Source: Archegozetes longisetosus (Eukaryota; Arthropoda; Arachnida; Sarcoptiformes; Trhypochthoniidae). From it: a DNA stretch of 64,000 bases. The stretch lies in assembly GCA_018873245.2 (NCBI GenBank), contig JAEMBT020000008.1, forward strand, positions 2,466,001-2,530,000, given 5' to 3'. The stretch's first letter is position 1, and each line of letters starts with the position of its first letter. Made by a program: the position numbers and the translations under genes. Positions 25,301-37,502 of the stretch are shown one piece after another. The notes under the pieces were generated by a model. It was not told where the DNA came from. It saw only the letters and a program-made list of their open reading frames with translations, and did no database searches.

Positions 25301-28300
25301 CAGACTTGAAGAAGCGAAGATAAAAAATCAATCGCTCGCCAATCAAATGGAAAATTTAATTACAGTCGCAGAACGAGAGAACAGAGAAAAAGAAAATCTA
25401 AAAGAACTGCTTGACAGGTAATGTTTGTGTCTGTTTATTAAATTTAGTTTTCATTGATTTTCGAAGGTTTTGTTTATTTTTATTTCTATTTTCAAAAAAG
25501 ATTACAAAACGAAAAGTTCGAAGAAAGTGATTTACTTCGAGATAAAGATTCCAGAATTGAAAGTTTGCAACACGAACTGAGAAAACAAGTGGAAGATATG
25601 CAAGAAATTGAAGACTTGTTAACTGAAAAACAGAATGAAATTGAAATATTAAATAATGATATATCGCTCCTCCAAAACGACAAACAAAATCTACATAAAA
25701 AAAATGAAGAATTAATGGCTAAAATTAAAACTTTTGATTCTGATAAAAACGAAGAGATATCTGCGTTGATGGACAAAATTGATGAGTTGAATGAAGAAAT
25801 TGAGTCGAATAAGAGTGAAATTGAAGTTCTAAATAGGAAGTTAAGTCAGGAACAAACAGCTGCTGAAGAAAAGTTGAGGAGCATAGAAGAAGAAAATCAT
25901 TTAACTATTGAAGAGTTACGCAAACAGTTGGAGACTCAAGAAATTAAACTAAATGAGGCTATGAATGAATTGATGAGTAAAAGTGACGAAAATACTGAAA
26001 CAAATCTGTTGATTAACGAAATACAGGTTTTACGCGAAACAGTGGTATCATTACAGGCAGAAAAAGAGGCACCACACCAAGATAATCAACAATTAATGTC
26101 ACAATTGAATTCATCTATCAATGAGTACAAAGTAAGATGAATTTCAAATGAGATATTTTGTTTCTGTATGAAAAAATCGATAGAAATTATAAAATTGTGG
26201 CGACATTTGCTGGAAGTCTATATAAATATCTATTATCAGATATTCCATAACTCTGTCGCCTAAACTAATTAAAGAATACGTTTGCACTGAATGTACTACT
26301 TAATACTGAGTATTACATATCACGAATGTATACATGATTCGAATTATATTTAAGTATAGTCTCACATTGCTGCTTATCACGTTCTGTAAGAATACTTTGA
26401 ATTTTAATTGAGCACAGCTGCCGTATACGAAGATAATATATGAGTAAATTCTTAAGTACCGGCTATTTGAATGTCAACTGGCACTTGATATTATGAGAAT
26501 AGTAGTCTGATATTCTGGGGTCGGGAGCTATTGTCAAGGTTTATTATTCTGAGGACTTTCAATACCTGATTGTACCTCAACTGACTTTCAAGTATCAGTT
26601 GCACCTTAAATGTGTTGCTCATGTACGATCGTAATTGGTTATTTCACAAATTCGAATGCAAACGTGATTTGTAACAATATACTGGTAGAATCTATACAAA
26701 AGCCATTATTTTTTATGTTCAATAGACTAACATGTAAAGTTTGTTTATTGCTGATCTTATTTTTAAGGCATTACTTGATGAAGCGAGAAATCAAATCGAT
26801 AGATTAGAAGCTGAAAAGCTGTCTGCAATCCAGGAAACAAATCAAGTCAATCAAGTTTTAGAAACTGAAAGGGAAAATCGATCAGTTATTATTAATGAAA
26901 AACATCAGTTGATGGAACAAATGACGCAATTGGAGTCCCAATTGGAACTAGTGCAATCACAAAATCAATTTGAATATGAGTCAGCTCAAAACGATAGAAT
27001 CAATCAGTTAAATCAAACTATTGATGACTTACAAAAACAGAATTTAGATTTAAGTTCCAGTTTAGAAAATATGAGACAATATTATAATGAACTTCAGAGT
27101 TCTAGTGCTCAACAAATGGAAGAAATACAGAGAAATGTCAATAATGAGAAATTAGAGCTCAATCAGAGGTTGACCGAAGCGCAAAATGCAATCGAGGGTC
27201 TGAGATCAGATAAAGAACGCTTTGAATATGGATATTATGATCTTGAAAATAGATACCGTCAAATCGAGCAATTGCTGCAAAGTAAAGACTTGGAAATAAG
27301 TATGAGTTTTGTTTGTTTTTCCTCAATTCGACCGAGTAATAATATGTTAATTTCCGTATTTTAGATAATTTACGCGAATCTGAAGCTTCTATTCAAAAGT
27401 TATCGCAATTAGTGAATAATTTGAATGAAGAAAAAGAACATCTTTTGACTGTATTATCAGAAAAAGAAGGTTTGATAGAAGAAGAACGCAGAGAAAAGTT
27501 GAATCTATTGCAAGAAGTCGCAGAAAAAGAGCATTTTGAGCAAATTTTGAAAGAAAAAGAGCAAAACATATCAGAATTTAGTTCTCAAATAAATTCATTA
27601 AACGAAATGAATAGCAATTTACAGAAAAGTTCTGAAGATTTTGTTGAAAAAGAATTGCAACTGAACACTAGGATCGGAGAACTAGAGAGAGAACTTGAAA
27701 ATGCAGACAAACAACGAAATGATGACGAATCGAAAATTTCCGAACTGGAATATGAATTAGATATTTTGAAACGTAATTATAATTTAGAAATTGAAAATTT
27801 TGGTTCAACTGTTCACGAAAGAGAGTCTTTGGTGGACAATTTACAACAAGAGAATGAATCACTTAGAGAGAAGTTAGAAAAAAGTGAACGACTCATCGAA
27901 GAACATGTTGAGAAAGAAATATATTTTAAGTCGAAATTAGAAGAATCCCAGGGATTGATAAAGTACGAACAAATGCAGAGGCAATCGGCAACTGATTCGC
28001 GTATTCATGAACTGCAACAACAATTAGAAGAATGTGAAAACAATTACCAGTTGGAAATTATGAATTTAAAAGCAGATAACTCTAATTTAATTGCGTTAGA
28101 AAGTGATTTGAGGCGAAAGATAGAAGAATTAGAAAATAGTAAAAATCAAGAGGTCGGTTCAATTGATTATGAAAGAGAAATAAATAATTATCGATCGCAT
28201 ATCGAATCACTTGTTAATCAATTAGAAGCCGAAAGAATTGAGAAAAAACAGATTCAAGAATTATTTGAAGCAAATGTTGGAGAGAAAACATTCCAATTCA

Positions 28301-28934
28301 ATAATCTTTTAGCACAAATTGAAGCTGAAAGACAACAACACTTAGGTATTTGTTAAGAATTGTGTCATCATTTATAAGTTTTTCTTTAATAAAAATATTG
28401 TTTTTTAGCTCAAAAAAGTGAATTAGAGCTGAAGTGCAAGAAGTTTGCGGCAAAATTCAAAGTTAAGGATCGAGAAGTGAATGCTTTGGAAGAGAAGTTG
28501 AGAATAGCTAAAGAAAATGCTTCGAAAAATGTTAACGAAGAAGATCTTATTGATAGCAATAAAAAATTGAGGAACTACAGAAGAAAATCGATGATTTGCA
28601 GTTCACGGCAACTAACTTGGACTCAGCGCTACAGTCAGAAAGAGAAAGAAGAAGAGAACTGGAGAATGAAAAGCAAACATTTTGGAGTAAATCACCGAAG
28701 TCGTCGAGTTTAAGTGGAGTTGAAAGCGATAGAGAAACAGGTGGATCTAGCTTTGCGTTGTTTATTGACGAGGAAAATGGGGATAAAAGTAAACTGAGTT
28801 CAGCGAAACGTTTTCTATCTCAAAAGAAACATTCATTACTGAAAGGACCACCAAATGCGAAGTATAAGAGAATTGCAATTATAGCCTACTTGTTAATACT
28901 TCATGTTTTATTTTTTAAAATGTGCCTTTTCTAG
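22381..28934 (+). CDS. Giantin-like tail-anchored golgin, 7 exons
   Basis: Exons: 22381-22935, 23371-24777, 25140-25417, 25501-26131, 26768-27299, 27365-28345, 28409-28934, all GT-AG with agreeing phases. The product is about 1,636 residues, almost entirely heptad-like coiled coil rich in Glu, Lys, Gln and Leu. A serine/threonine-rich break lies near residues 55-82. A conserved-looking N-terminal block follows (GKFLLLKKQLEE, VNELFAQIVYKDTKIMEMNQ, then ENLKEQNEVLQARNRAIK across the first splice). The C-terminus has a Ser-rich linker and a last hydrophobic segment, RIAIIAYLLILHVLFFKMCL, typical of a tail anchor and similar in layout to giantin (GOLGB1). Expected role: a Golgi-membrane vesicle tether. 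One frame break occurs in the A6 run at 28561-28566, where codons NKK switch to the frame carrying EELQKKIDDLQ. Giantin orthology is inferred from architecture; another tail-anchored golgin is possible. Confidence 0.85.
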
Positions 28935-28970
28935 TGTATTATATACTATAATATTAGACCAATTTTTATC

Positions 28971-28976
28971 AATAAA
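28971..28976 (+). terminator. Polyadenylation signal of the golgin gene
   Basis: AATAAA 37 bp after the golgin stop codon. Confidence 0.7.
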
Positions 28977-29488
28977 TTTAGTTATCGGTGTTATATATTA
29001 TTTAGAGTTTTTCATCTGTTTTTTAAAGCTAATATATTAATTAACAGTATATTTATTTGTTGATTCGAGGAGAAGGTTTTCATAGTGTTTGTAACGTATG
29101 ATTGAAGGCAATAGATTTGGAATAAAGATTCACTATTTTCGAGTCATAATCACTTTTCAATTACTTATTGAATGAATGAGAACTAAGTCACTTATTTACT
29201 TCTACGATGACTTAACAAACTTCTCATCAATTTTTTCACTTTAAATCAAATAAATCACATAAAAAGCAAATTGATTAACAGTTTTACTGAACATAAATGT
29301 TAAAATAATTGGTTTAGAAGTAGATGAAATGCGTGGCAAATTTTCAGAGACTAATATTTTTCATTCTATTAATTTTTTAAATAATAAGTCGCATACTCAG
29401 AATTGACTTGAGACTCAGCTGACACTATGAAGACAGCTGAGGAACAATGAGATGTTGGATGAAAACTTTTAGAATAGTAAATATTAAT

Positions 29489-29860
29489 GATTCCACATCT
29501 TTACTTCCAACGTCTTTGCTTCCAAAACATTACTTGCAACAACTTTACTTTCAAAATCTTCAATAAAACTTTCAAATAATCTTAAGATTATCTATTAAGG
29601 TAATTTACATTAAAAAAGTTTACTGAGTTCTATAGAATTCTAGGCAAATTTTGTAGAATTGAGCTATATACAGTTCATTTCATTTTAGTTGAATTCTGTA
29701 GGATTCAATACAGTTCTGTAGAATTTAATAAGCTTTTTTAGTGTAAATTACTTCAATTTTAAGATTAAAAGATAATTTTAAGTTTATTCGAAAGTTCTAT
29801 TAAATGTTTTGGGAGCAAAGTTGTTGCAAATAATGCTTTGAAAGTTAAAGACGTGCTACG
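29489..29860. mobile_element. Fold-back MITE with 9 bp target duplication
   Basis: A 372 bp element with long imperfect inverted arms (for example CTTGCAACAACTTTACTTTC on the left against TTTGCAACAACTTTGCTCCC on the reverse strand of the right arm). AATATTAAT flanks it on both sides (29480-29488, 29861-29869). The centre has repeated GAATTCTGTAG-like units. No coding capacity. The 9 bp duplication suggests a Mutator-like family, although the duplication is AT-only and could be partly chance. Confidence 0.65.
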
Positions 29861-30194
29861 AATATTAATATCTCAGATTATCTGAGTGCTAGACAAAATA
29901 CCCTCAAGCTCACGTTGACCCTAAAATAGCTTATGCTTAAAGATTCGCTCAATGCATTGTCTTCTTATGCGGTGGAATATTGTCATTTTTACCTGTTGTT
30001 CAGAATTCTCTTTTTGGATGAATTTTCTTTCGCTAATTGAAGTTGAATCAAAACAATGGAAAAAGTTGGATTTGGATCCAGACTTCAATGAGACTGCGCG
30101 TGACATATTTTGTAAATTTTTGGGGCCTGGATAAAATGGTGGAGGTCCCAAGTTGCGATAACAAACGATTTTTGTGTTATAACATAAAAATCTG

Positions 30195-30360
30195 AAACAA
30201 CCTAACTAACCTAATTAAAGGAACAGAAAGAACCCTAACCTAACATAGAGTGGTCGAATAGAACAAAAAGCTAACCAAATCAAACATAAGCTAATCTAAG
30301 CTAACCTAGCCAGAATAACCTAACCAAACCAAAGTTAGCCAAACCTAATCTAGCTGACTG
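30195..30360. repeat. Degenerate CCTAA/CTAACC-rich array
   Basis: Many loosely spaced CCTAAC, CTAACC, ACCTAA and AACCAAA units on the plus strand. It resembles a decayed form of the arthropod telomere unit TTAGG/CCTAA, but the period is irregular. Confidence 0.45.
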
Positions 30361-30716
30361 AAAGACAATGATGTTACTGAATTTTATTTCTTTCTTTCTT
30401 AATACTCTTTCGGTTGTATCTTTAAATTGACTGGTCGGAGTACGTTAGATTTATATGCTATACCTCAAAAATGGTCTGTCATCGCAACCTGGGACTGGAA
30501 CTATTCATCGGGCTCGGGCCAGGTTCGTTCGGGTGGGACTGAAGCTAAGAATCTTCAGTTCGTTCGTGTCGTACAAGGTGTCGTGGAATGTCAGGTAGGA
30601 TGAGTCGTCCTAAAAAATGATTTCAAAACGTTTTATGCTGATAGTTTCGAAAAGTGTGTTCGTGATAGTGTTACATCGTCATAAATAACTATTTTCATAT
30701 AAAGGAGAATGCCCAC

Positions 30717-31585
30717 TTTGTCCCTCCGGTGCGCCGCAGTCCCACTTATGTAAATTGATAGATCTCAACGTGTACTCAAATAATATATGTTTTAGCCTAA
30801 TCGGGACATCCCTGTGACCATATAAGCTACATTCAACGCATGCATTTTTTGCAATTTTTTAAAATTAAATGAGCGAAATGGAATATATTTTCAGTTTGAA
30901 TATACAATAAAGAATAAAATAATAACAACAAAACAATTAAAGCAAAGCAAGTTGCAAAGAACAAAAGAAAAAATGACTCGTTAAAACCTAAAGCATTTGT
31001 AATATATACCTGAAAATCTAAAATCACTTTAAATATTCAAAGTTATTGAATAAAAATAAAATAAAACTAAAGGTAGAATAAAATAGCATAAAATATAATA
31101 AAAATAAATAAAATCAATCACTGTCAGTATCACTTAGGACTAGGCCGGTAAAAAACTCATTCAGCGAGCTTAAACAACTGTACTGTTCGCCAATATTTTT
31201 TGAATAAGGTATGATATCCATATGAGATATACATTACTCGACTCACCTCTTTATTCTGCACTAAATGATGCCACATTCGTAGAGATCGGCCAACGAATAA
31301 TGGATCAGTAGCTAATTGCGAATAACTCTGTAACCGTTGACCTCCGCACTTCGAAACCAAGCCATTTGGACTCTACTGATCATTTTGAGTCGAGCGACAC
31401 CAAATTCATCGAAATCTGAACTGTGACCACTTCGATACAAGCGCAAAATTCATCCGTTGGTCACAACTTTGATGGTCACTACAAGCCACAGGGTGCCCGA
31501 ATTGAACTACAACCTATATATTATTTTAGTACTAGTTGAGATCTATCGATTGACATAGGTGACGCTGCGGCGCACTGGAGGGACA
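30717..31585. mobile_element. TIR element (TTTGTCCCTCC ends), non-autonomous
   Basis: Inverted ends about 52 bp long: TTTGTCCCTCCGGTGCGCCG on the left and TTTGTCCCTCCAGTGCGCCG on the reverse strand from the right, continuing to GATAGATCTCAAC on both. The interior is AT-rich and the short ORFs show no known transposase motif. The exact target duplication is unclear, so the superfamily is not assigned. It lies within a hAT remnant. Confidence 0.65.
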
Positions 31586-31587
31586 AA

Positions 31588-31870
31588 ATGCAAACTTCTT
31601 GGCATTCTTCTTTGATAGAGAACTACTATAGCTCATTGAATGATTCATCGAATGTTGAAGATCCCAAATCAGATTCAATAAAATTCTGTATTAAATTCGT
31701 TGATATATTCCCAAGACTTTCGCAATCAGCTCAACTTATTCATTTAGTTACTGTAACTAGTTTGTCGAGTGAAAAGAACTTTAATTATGCAGGTTTAACA
31801 TTGACTGATAGATGTTCATTTTGGATTCAGATAAGGTAGACAATATTTTATTCGTTAGATCTAATTGTGA
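31588..31870 (+). pseudogene. hAT transposase C-terminal fragment
   Basis: Shows FPRLSQSAQLIHLVTVTSLS, then SSEKNFNYAGLTLTDRCS, which matches the hAT dimerisation region (SxxxERxFSxAGxxxTDRRS). The frame then shifts so that the continuation LDSDKVDNILFVRSN is in another frame. The catalytic domain and N-terminus are missing, apparently removed or displaced by the element ending at 31585. Confidence 0.65.
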
Positions 31871-32479
31871 ACACAACGCAGACCACAGCTAACAGAATCA
31901 ATAAACTCATTAAACTTGATTTCTTAAACAATTTTCATTCTGGTCGGGTCGGGTCGTACAAAGGAACAGAAAATATCGGTCGGTTCGGGCCGGGAATTTT
32001 GCTCCCGTTGTGCAGATCTATTTGTTTCCTTCACAATTCATATTGATCCAAATAATGTGAAATATGTCAGGCCCACCTTGATTGGGGTATAACCTAAACG
32101 AAACTTTCATTACTTTGATTAAACCAAGATAATAGTTAAAATGTAATAAAGAATTGCTCATAATCTGAGCCTTAACACTATATATAAAATAAATATAAAT
32201 AAGGTAATTTACAGAACTCTTTTGACTGGCAGAATGAACTCAATTTAATTGAAATAAAACTTTAAGTTTAAGTCATTGAGTAAAAGTTTAAGTAATTGAA
32301 ACACAACTAAATGCTAAAATTATAATAATGGGGTTCACTAAACATAAAACATCAATTAATTTTTTAGATTTAAATTTATGATAATAGAGGGTTGTAACTG
32401 AATTATCATAGAGACAAAAGTCTTTTGACTATTTTTAATGACTAGAACTAATTCTAATTAAAATTTATTTAAATGACAA

Positions 32480-33284
32480 TTAATATCCAATCGGATGTCC
32501 ACGAGATTTAATAAGTAGTAAGCGCTTTGGGACCGAATTGACCAAATTTTGCGATAGTTATTGTGGTAAATCATCCCATGTCTTCATTAGTGCAGCTATG
32601 AATCTGGTTTTGTTAATTCTTTCGGTAATTGGGACAGTTTTATCGAGGATTGCCCACAGGTTTTCGATTGGATTCAAATCTGGTGACTGTGGGGCCCAAT
32701 TCATGAGCTTTATATTATTTTCATCGTAATAATCTCGAAGAGCTGGCGCGAAATGGATTCGACATAAGTCTTGTTGAAATATGAAATTGTCACTCCGACT
32801 CATAATATCGGCGCTAAACTGCAGGCTATCCTCTAATATCTCTCTATATAGGTGTTAATTCATTTTGTCATTAACTATTACAAGACTACCAACGCTATGA
32901 AAGCTGAAGCATCCCCACAACATTATGGATCCGCCGCCGAACTTGATCGTTGGTTTTGCAAACTTTATTTTATATCTTTGACCGGGTCTACGATAAACAA
33001 TGACACGCCTTTTTGCGTGGATTAACTCAAACTTCTTCTCATCAGACCAAATGATCCGTTTGAACCACCAACTCGGCATCTTTTGAAGCTCTTGAGCTAA
33101 GGCTAATCTCTTCTTTTGATTTAATGGTGTAACATATGACACGGTCGCTGCAACACGTGGGTCAAGACCTCTTTCTTTAAAACGACGACTTATAGTCCTA
33201 TTCGATACTTTTAAATTGAGTGCAGACTTGATCACTTTTGGTGTCTTTTTCGGAGATTTAACGATTGAATAATAGTAATGTATA
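32480..33284 (-). pseudogene. Tc1-like DD34E transposase, nonsense-mutated and truncated
   Basis: Read on the minus strand: SPKKTPKVIKSALNLKVSNR (paired-like DNA-binding region), then IWSDEKKFEL with the first catalytic Asp, GGGSIMLWGCFS, FIFQQD with the second Asp, LMNWAPQSPDLNPIENLW with Glu exactly 34 residues later, and a C-terminus ending VPKRLLLIKSRGHPIGY. Two in-frame TAA codons interrupt it, at 32855-32857 (after NDKMN) and at 32555-32557 (after DDLPQ), with the frame otherwise continuous. The residue after the second Asp is Leu instead of the usual Asn. The N-terminal end is cut by the MITE at 33287. Confidence 0.85.
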
Positions 33285-33286
33285 TA

Positions 33287-33948
33287 TGAACGCCCCGATA
33301 ATAAAAAAGCCTATCTCTTAAAGCATTGAAACGAGTAAAATACACTTAAAGTTGCTTTTCAAAAATGTTTATAAAAATCAAACTCATTGAAACTTAAATA
33401 TGAAATTTATTATTTGTAACGTGTAATTAAACATATTCTAAATCAGATTCATCAGAATAATCTGATTCCTCAGAATCAAAATTAAATTGAGATAAAAAGC
33501 CAATATAAAATTTTCTATTTTTTCATCCAGATAGTCTAATAATTGATTAGAATAAGAGGAGTTCTCTTATTTGGCGAGCCGTTAGATAAATGGATCAATT
33601 TATTATTGATTGAATTAAGCATTTAAAATCCTAATAAAACACTTGATTAATGCTTTATTGATATAAATAAAAACTAATGCTTTGATGCTATGTAGTGATC
33701 ATCAACATTGTACTGTTCATAATGAACATAACACAAATTGATTGCGCATTCTCTTAAAGTTAGATTTGATTAGCATTCAATTCTATTGTGATCAAGAGTT
33801 TTTAAACATGATTATTTATAAATTTTTTCTATTGAAACATATATTGAATTTTATTATATGAATAAAGTATGATGTGAGCTCAATGTTTAAAACAAAATCC
33901 GAAAAAGAGGTTAACTCGAGATAGGCTTTTTCATTATCGGGGCGTTCA
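33287..33948. mobile_element. Tc1/mariner-type MITE with TA target
   Basis: A 662 bp element whose ends are near-perfect inverted repeats of about 31 bp, starting TGAACGCCCCGATAAT and containing AAAAAGCCTATCTC, with TA on both sides (33285-33286, 33949-33950). No transposase ORF. It abuts the broken N-terminus of the Tc1-like transposase. Confidence 0.8.
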
Positions 33949-34953
33949 TATGATGATTCTAGCCCGTACGAGCTCGTACTTTTCGTACACTCAAAAATTA
34001 ATAAAATAATTAGTCTATTTTATCCAAAAATTCATAAATAGCCAATTTTAATCAAATAAATAGCCAATAAAAGCTTAAAATTCAAACAAAAATTCTGGGA
34101 CACTACGAATTCATACTTTCCGTACCCTCTAAAATTCGTGAAAAAATGAAAAAAATAGTCAGTATAAACCCCAAAATTGAAATTTTCCTATTGTTTTACG
34201 TTGAATTTTTAGATACAGTACTATTGAAAGTCACATAAAACTACCATATTTTTAAAAATTCACAAATTCCTATACTTGTAATGGTTAAAATGTACGCTTT
34301 TAAAAATTTACATCTCGAAAATAATAACAGATTAAGAGTTAGTCTGATTTTAGTTTAAATTGTCTTTAAATATCCTTTATTTTGATACCCATATTATAGT
34401 GGTCGTTGGTTTGTATCAATGAGTGGCCAGTGGTCAGTCTAACTTTTGAACCACTTATTACAGAACTTCTATTCAAGTTTTGTTGAAATCAGTATGAAAA
34501 ATTCTTTCCAACGATATACATATTGTTATAGTTATCTAAATTTTGAGGTCCATTTTTGGTTAAAAATAACTATAAATTCAAGTCACGTACACATATTAAA
34601 GCCTTCTATTCACTCAATAAGAAAACAACTAATGCTTTCTTCTCAATATCCCATAGAAAGCAACATAAAGCATATTCATAAAATTTTATAGTTGTTTTAC
34701 AACTATTTTAAGCTTAAAACTTTGTGGAAATTTTAATATTTTCGAAAATTAATAACAATTAAACCAATTATTTGATCTAATTAAAATTTTGGTATTATAT
34801 AGTGTAAAATAAGATCTATCGAATGATATAAAATTTATACTACTCTGAGAACTTTTTCATTCATGACTTCTTAAAAATTAATTCTTAGTAAATTGTTTCA
34901 CTGACTTCCTTAAACCTTGAATAAATACAAGCAAGAAATTGAAACGTATTAAT

Positions 34954-35184
34954 ATGGCTTCTCCTTTATCTATTATAGACTATGAAGGTATGTTATTTTC
35001 TTATTAATTCTATTTATTAATTTAAATATTTCTAGATGAACTAAACATAGAATTACCTAACAATATATGGGAAGATATGGTAGAATTACATAAGAAACTG
35101 CTAACCTCAATACCTAAAAATAGAAGTTATTGGTGTGAAAATATCGTTGTATTTATTAGATTAGAAACGATGCCCAAACTTTAA
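34954..35184 (+). CDS. Candidate small two-exon gene, unknown function
   Basis: Exon 34954-34987 starts MASPLSIIDYE and ends before a GTATGT donor. Exon 35036-35184 follows a TTTCTAG acceptor and continues DELNIELPNNIWEDMVELHK, ending LETMPKL at a stop. The 48 bp intron is short, but other introns in this window are as small as 58 bp. The 60-residue product is acidic with an amphipathic look and no domain I recognise. It could be a complete small protein or the 5' part of a longer gene cut off by the repeat-rich sequence after 35190. There is no downstream support. Confidence 0.4.
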
Positions 35185-35384
35185 AGCAGACCTTGATTCG
35201 CAAAAAATGCATCCACAGAACGATATATGTAATGATGTTTATAGGCTCAAAATCTCCGAGCCTGAGCCTGGATTCAAAACTCACAACCCAAAAATTTTTG
35301 GTATTGGGTTTGGTGGGTAACACTTTGAGATTTTTGCCTCCAAAATTGATAACTAGTCGCAACATTACTTTCAATTTGCGAAAC

Positions 35385-36260
35385 GGTGTCTTTCTATTTG
35401 TTAGAACGGCATTAGTTAGAAAGTCATTTTTAGAGTTGCCATTTGTTACAATTTTCATTCGTTAGAAATTTCATTTATTAGAAAAACTTATTCAAGATTT
35501 TAAAACTTAAATCATTCGATTTTCTATTCAGTTTAAATAAATATAAAAATAGCTTTCAATAAATGGATTAACAAAATTTTATTTTTAGGCTATGTTAGGT
35601 TAGCTTCATGTTAGGTAATGAAATAATTAGTAATAAAAAGGGGTGAATCCGGGCTAATGGGTCTAAAGGGGTTCTCGACCTCCCACCCCAAGTGTAATAT
35701 ATCATTAGATTCAGTTCGTCAAGCTGAACATTTTGATACTACACTTGACCATTTTGATCCCAACCTGACCACTTCTGGACAACTCCCGACGGGAGTGACC
35801 GCAAGTGATATATCATTGAACTCAGGACATCGAACTGAACATTTTGATACCTCACTTGGTCAATTATCTCAAGTAGTTCTCGAGATATCCATCATTGTTT
35901 CGTTTAGTACCTCGTAATGGATAAACCTGGATTCTCGAGTCGTAATAAACAAGCTGATATAAACTAGAGAATAAGTTAAAAGCGACCTAACCTATTATAC
36001 CTTAGTTTAAATCAGGTTTGGCTTCTTACAACTTGGTAAAGCCAGGTTTACCCATTTTCGAGGGGTTAGGTCTCGGTGGCCAGAAGTGGTCAGGTTCGGG
36101 TTGAAGTAGTCAAGTGTGGTATCAAAATGTTCAGCTCGACGAACTGAATCAATGATGTATTACACTTTCTAAAAAGCATTTCATCAAATTTTTAAAGCCT
36201 TAATTAATTTTTTCTAGCAAATGCAATTTCTAACAATTTTTTTTGAAAACTTGATTCGAT
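35385..36260. repeat. Fold-back repeat cluster
   Basis: A ~90 bp unit at 35690-35782 (GATTCAGTTCGTCAAGCTGA, AACATTTTGATAC, CACTTGACCA, CCTGACCACTTCTGG) recurs partly in the same orientation at 35805-35862 and in inverted orientation at 36076-36173. TTTCTAACAA/GTTAGAAA-type motifs lie further out on both sides (35390-35480, 36170-36240). There is no transposase. It is probably a non-autonomous DNA element with long inverted arms; the outer limits are uncertain. Confidence 0.55.
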
Positions 36261-37502
36261 TTGTAACTAAAATATTGATTTTTGAGGTTTCTTTCACAAA
36301 ACTCATTACAATTTTAATTAATTAAATAAATAAAATAAAATTACTGAATATTTTTTTCATTTCTGTATCTCATTCTCAATTTATGCTAGACTTTTAGTTT
36401 CTTCAGATCAGTGCTACTAAATAGAAAAATGTTTTTTGTTTATCTGATTATTTATTTTAAGTGGTGATTCACAACATTTCAATTTATAAAAGCAGTATTA
36501 CTTCACATTATTTCATGAATAATAAGCAATTGCACGAATCCAACGCATGGTTTTAGCATTGAATTCAAATAAAATTAAAGTTCGAAAATTTAAAAAAATT
36601 ATATTCAAATTTAACTGATGTTTCATAAATATAATGCAAAAGTGAATACCTATAAAAATTATATATTATTGGTTTAAATAAATTATTTCAGAAATTATAA
36701 AAACTAAAATTTAACAAAAATTGTCCTGTTTTTTAACACAAAATTTGAAAAACCTTGAGTTTATAGTCGTCTTCTCAGAGTTTAGTTTTGTATATTGTGT
36801 GCGTCGATTCAAGTTTTAATTACTTAAAAATAAATCACTTTAGAAAAGTCTCACTCTTTTTACAAAGCGAAAAGGCAAAAATATGATTAGTTGATAATTT
36901 ATTAATTTCTTTCTGTTTGCAATGTTTCTCAGAAATGGTTAAAAATCATTTATAAGTAAGATCTCTGTTATTGAATCATTGCCAGCGAGAGGGAATTTCC
37001 AAAATCCTTGAAACAAGAATTTGTTGCAGCGATTGTATCAAACATTTTGGCATATATATCAGTCGAGTAAGTTCAAGTTTTAGTCACTTCAAAGTGTTTT
37101 CAGAGTTAAAACATTAACATCAAGTTTTATTTTTTTGTGTGTTTTCGAGACCTATATTTTCAATTTTTTAAATTGGAATAAAAGTAAGTACTGATTATAA
37201 GAAAGATTTTTTCATGAATTTTATTCGACAAATAAATCTCATTTTAAGTTCATTTTTATAATTAAAAAAATTTAGAGTTATTTCGAAGGACTTTAAATAA
37301 ATATTAATAAAATTGTTGCATTTCGTTTTCATATTTTCAATGCTTGTGTTAATGATAAAGTGCGATTACACTCAAGTCATTCTATATTATTGCATGAGAG
37401 ATTAAATCATTATTTGAATGACCTTTATCAAAGCTATAAAATAGAGATAATTTGTCAAATTTTGAGGAAATACTCAAATAATCTGGACTTTTTTCTCAAA
37501 TA

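Larger units (their letters stand above)
30487..32020 (+). mobile_element. hAT element remnant, interrupted by another element
   Basis: The right side has a coding remnant of a hAT C-terminal dimerisation domain (31588-31870) followed by GGTCGGGTCGGGTCG and GGTCGGTTCGGGCCGGG, and an end that reads CTGCACAACGGGAGCAAAAT on the reverse strand, like hAT termini. The left side (30487-30600) has similar CGGGCTCGGGCC/GTTCGGGTGGG subterminal sequence. The region between is filled by the TIR element at 30717-31585. The left boundary is approximate. Confidence 0.45.
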
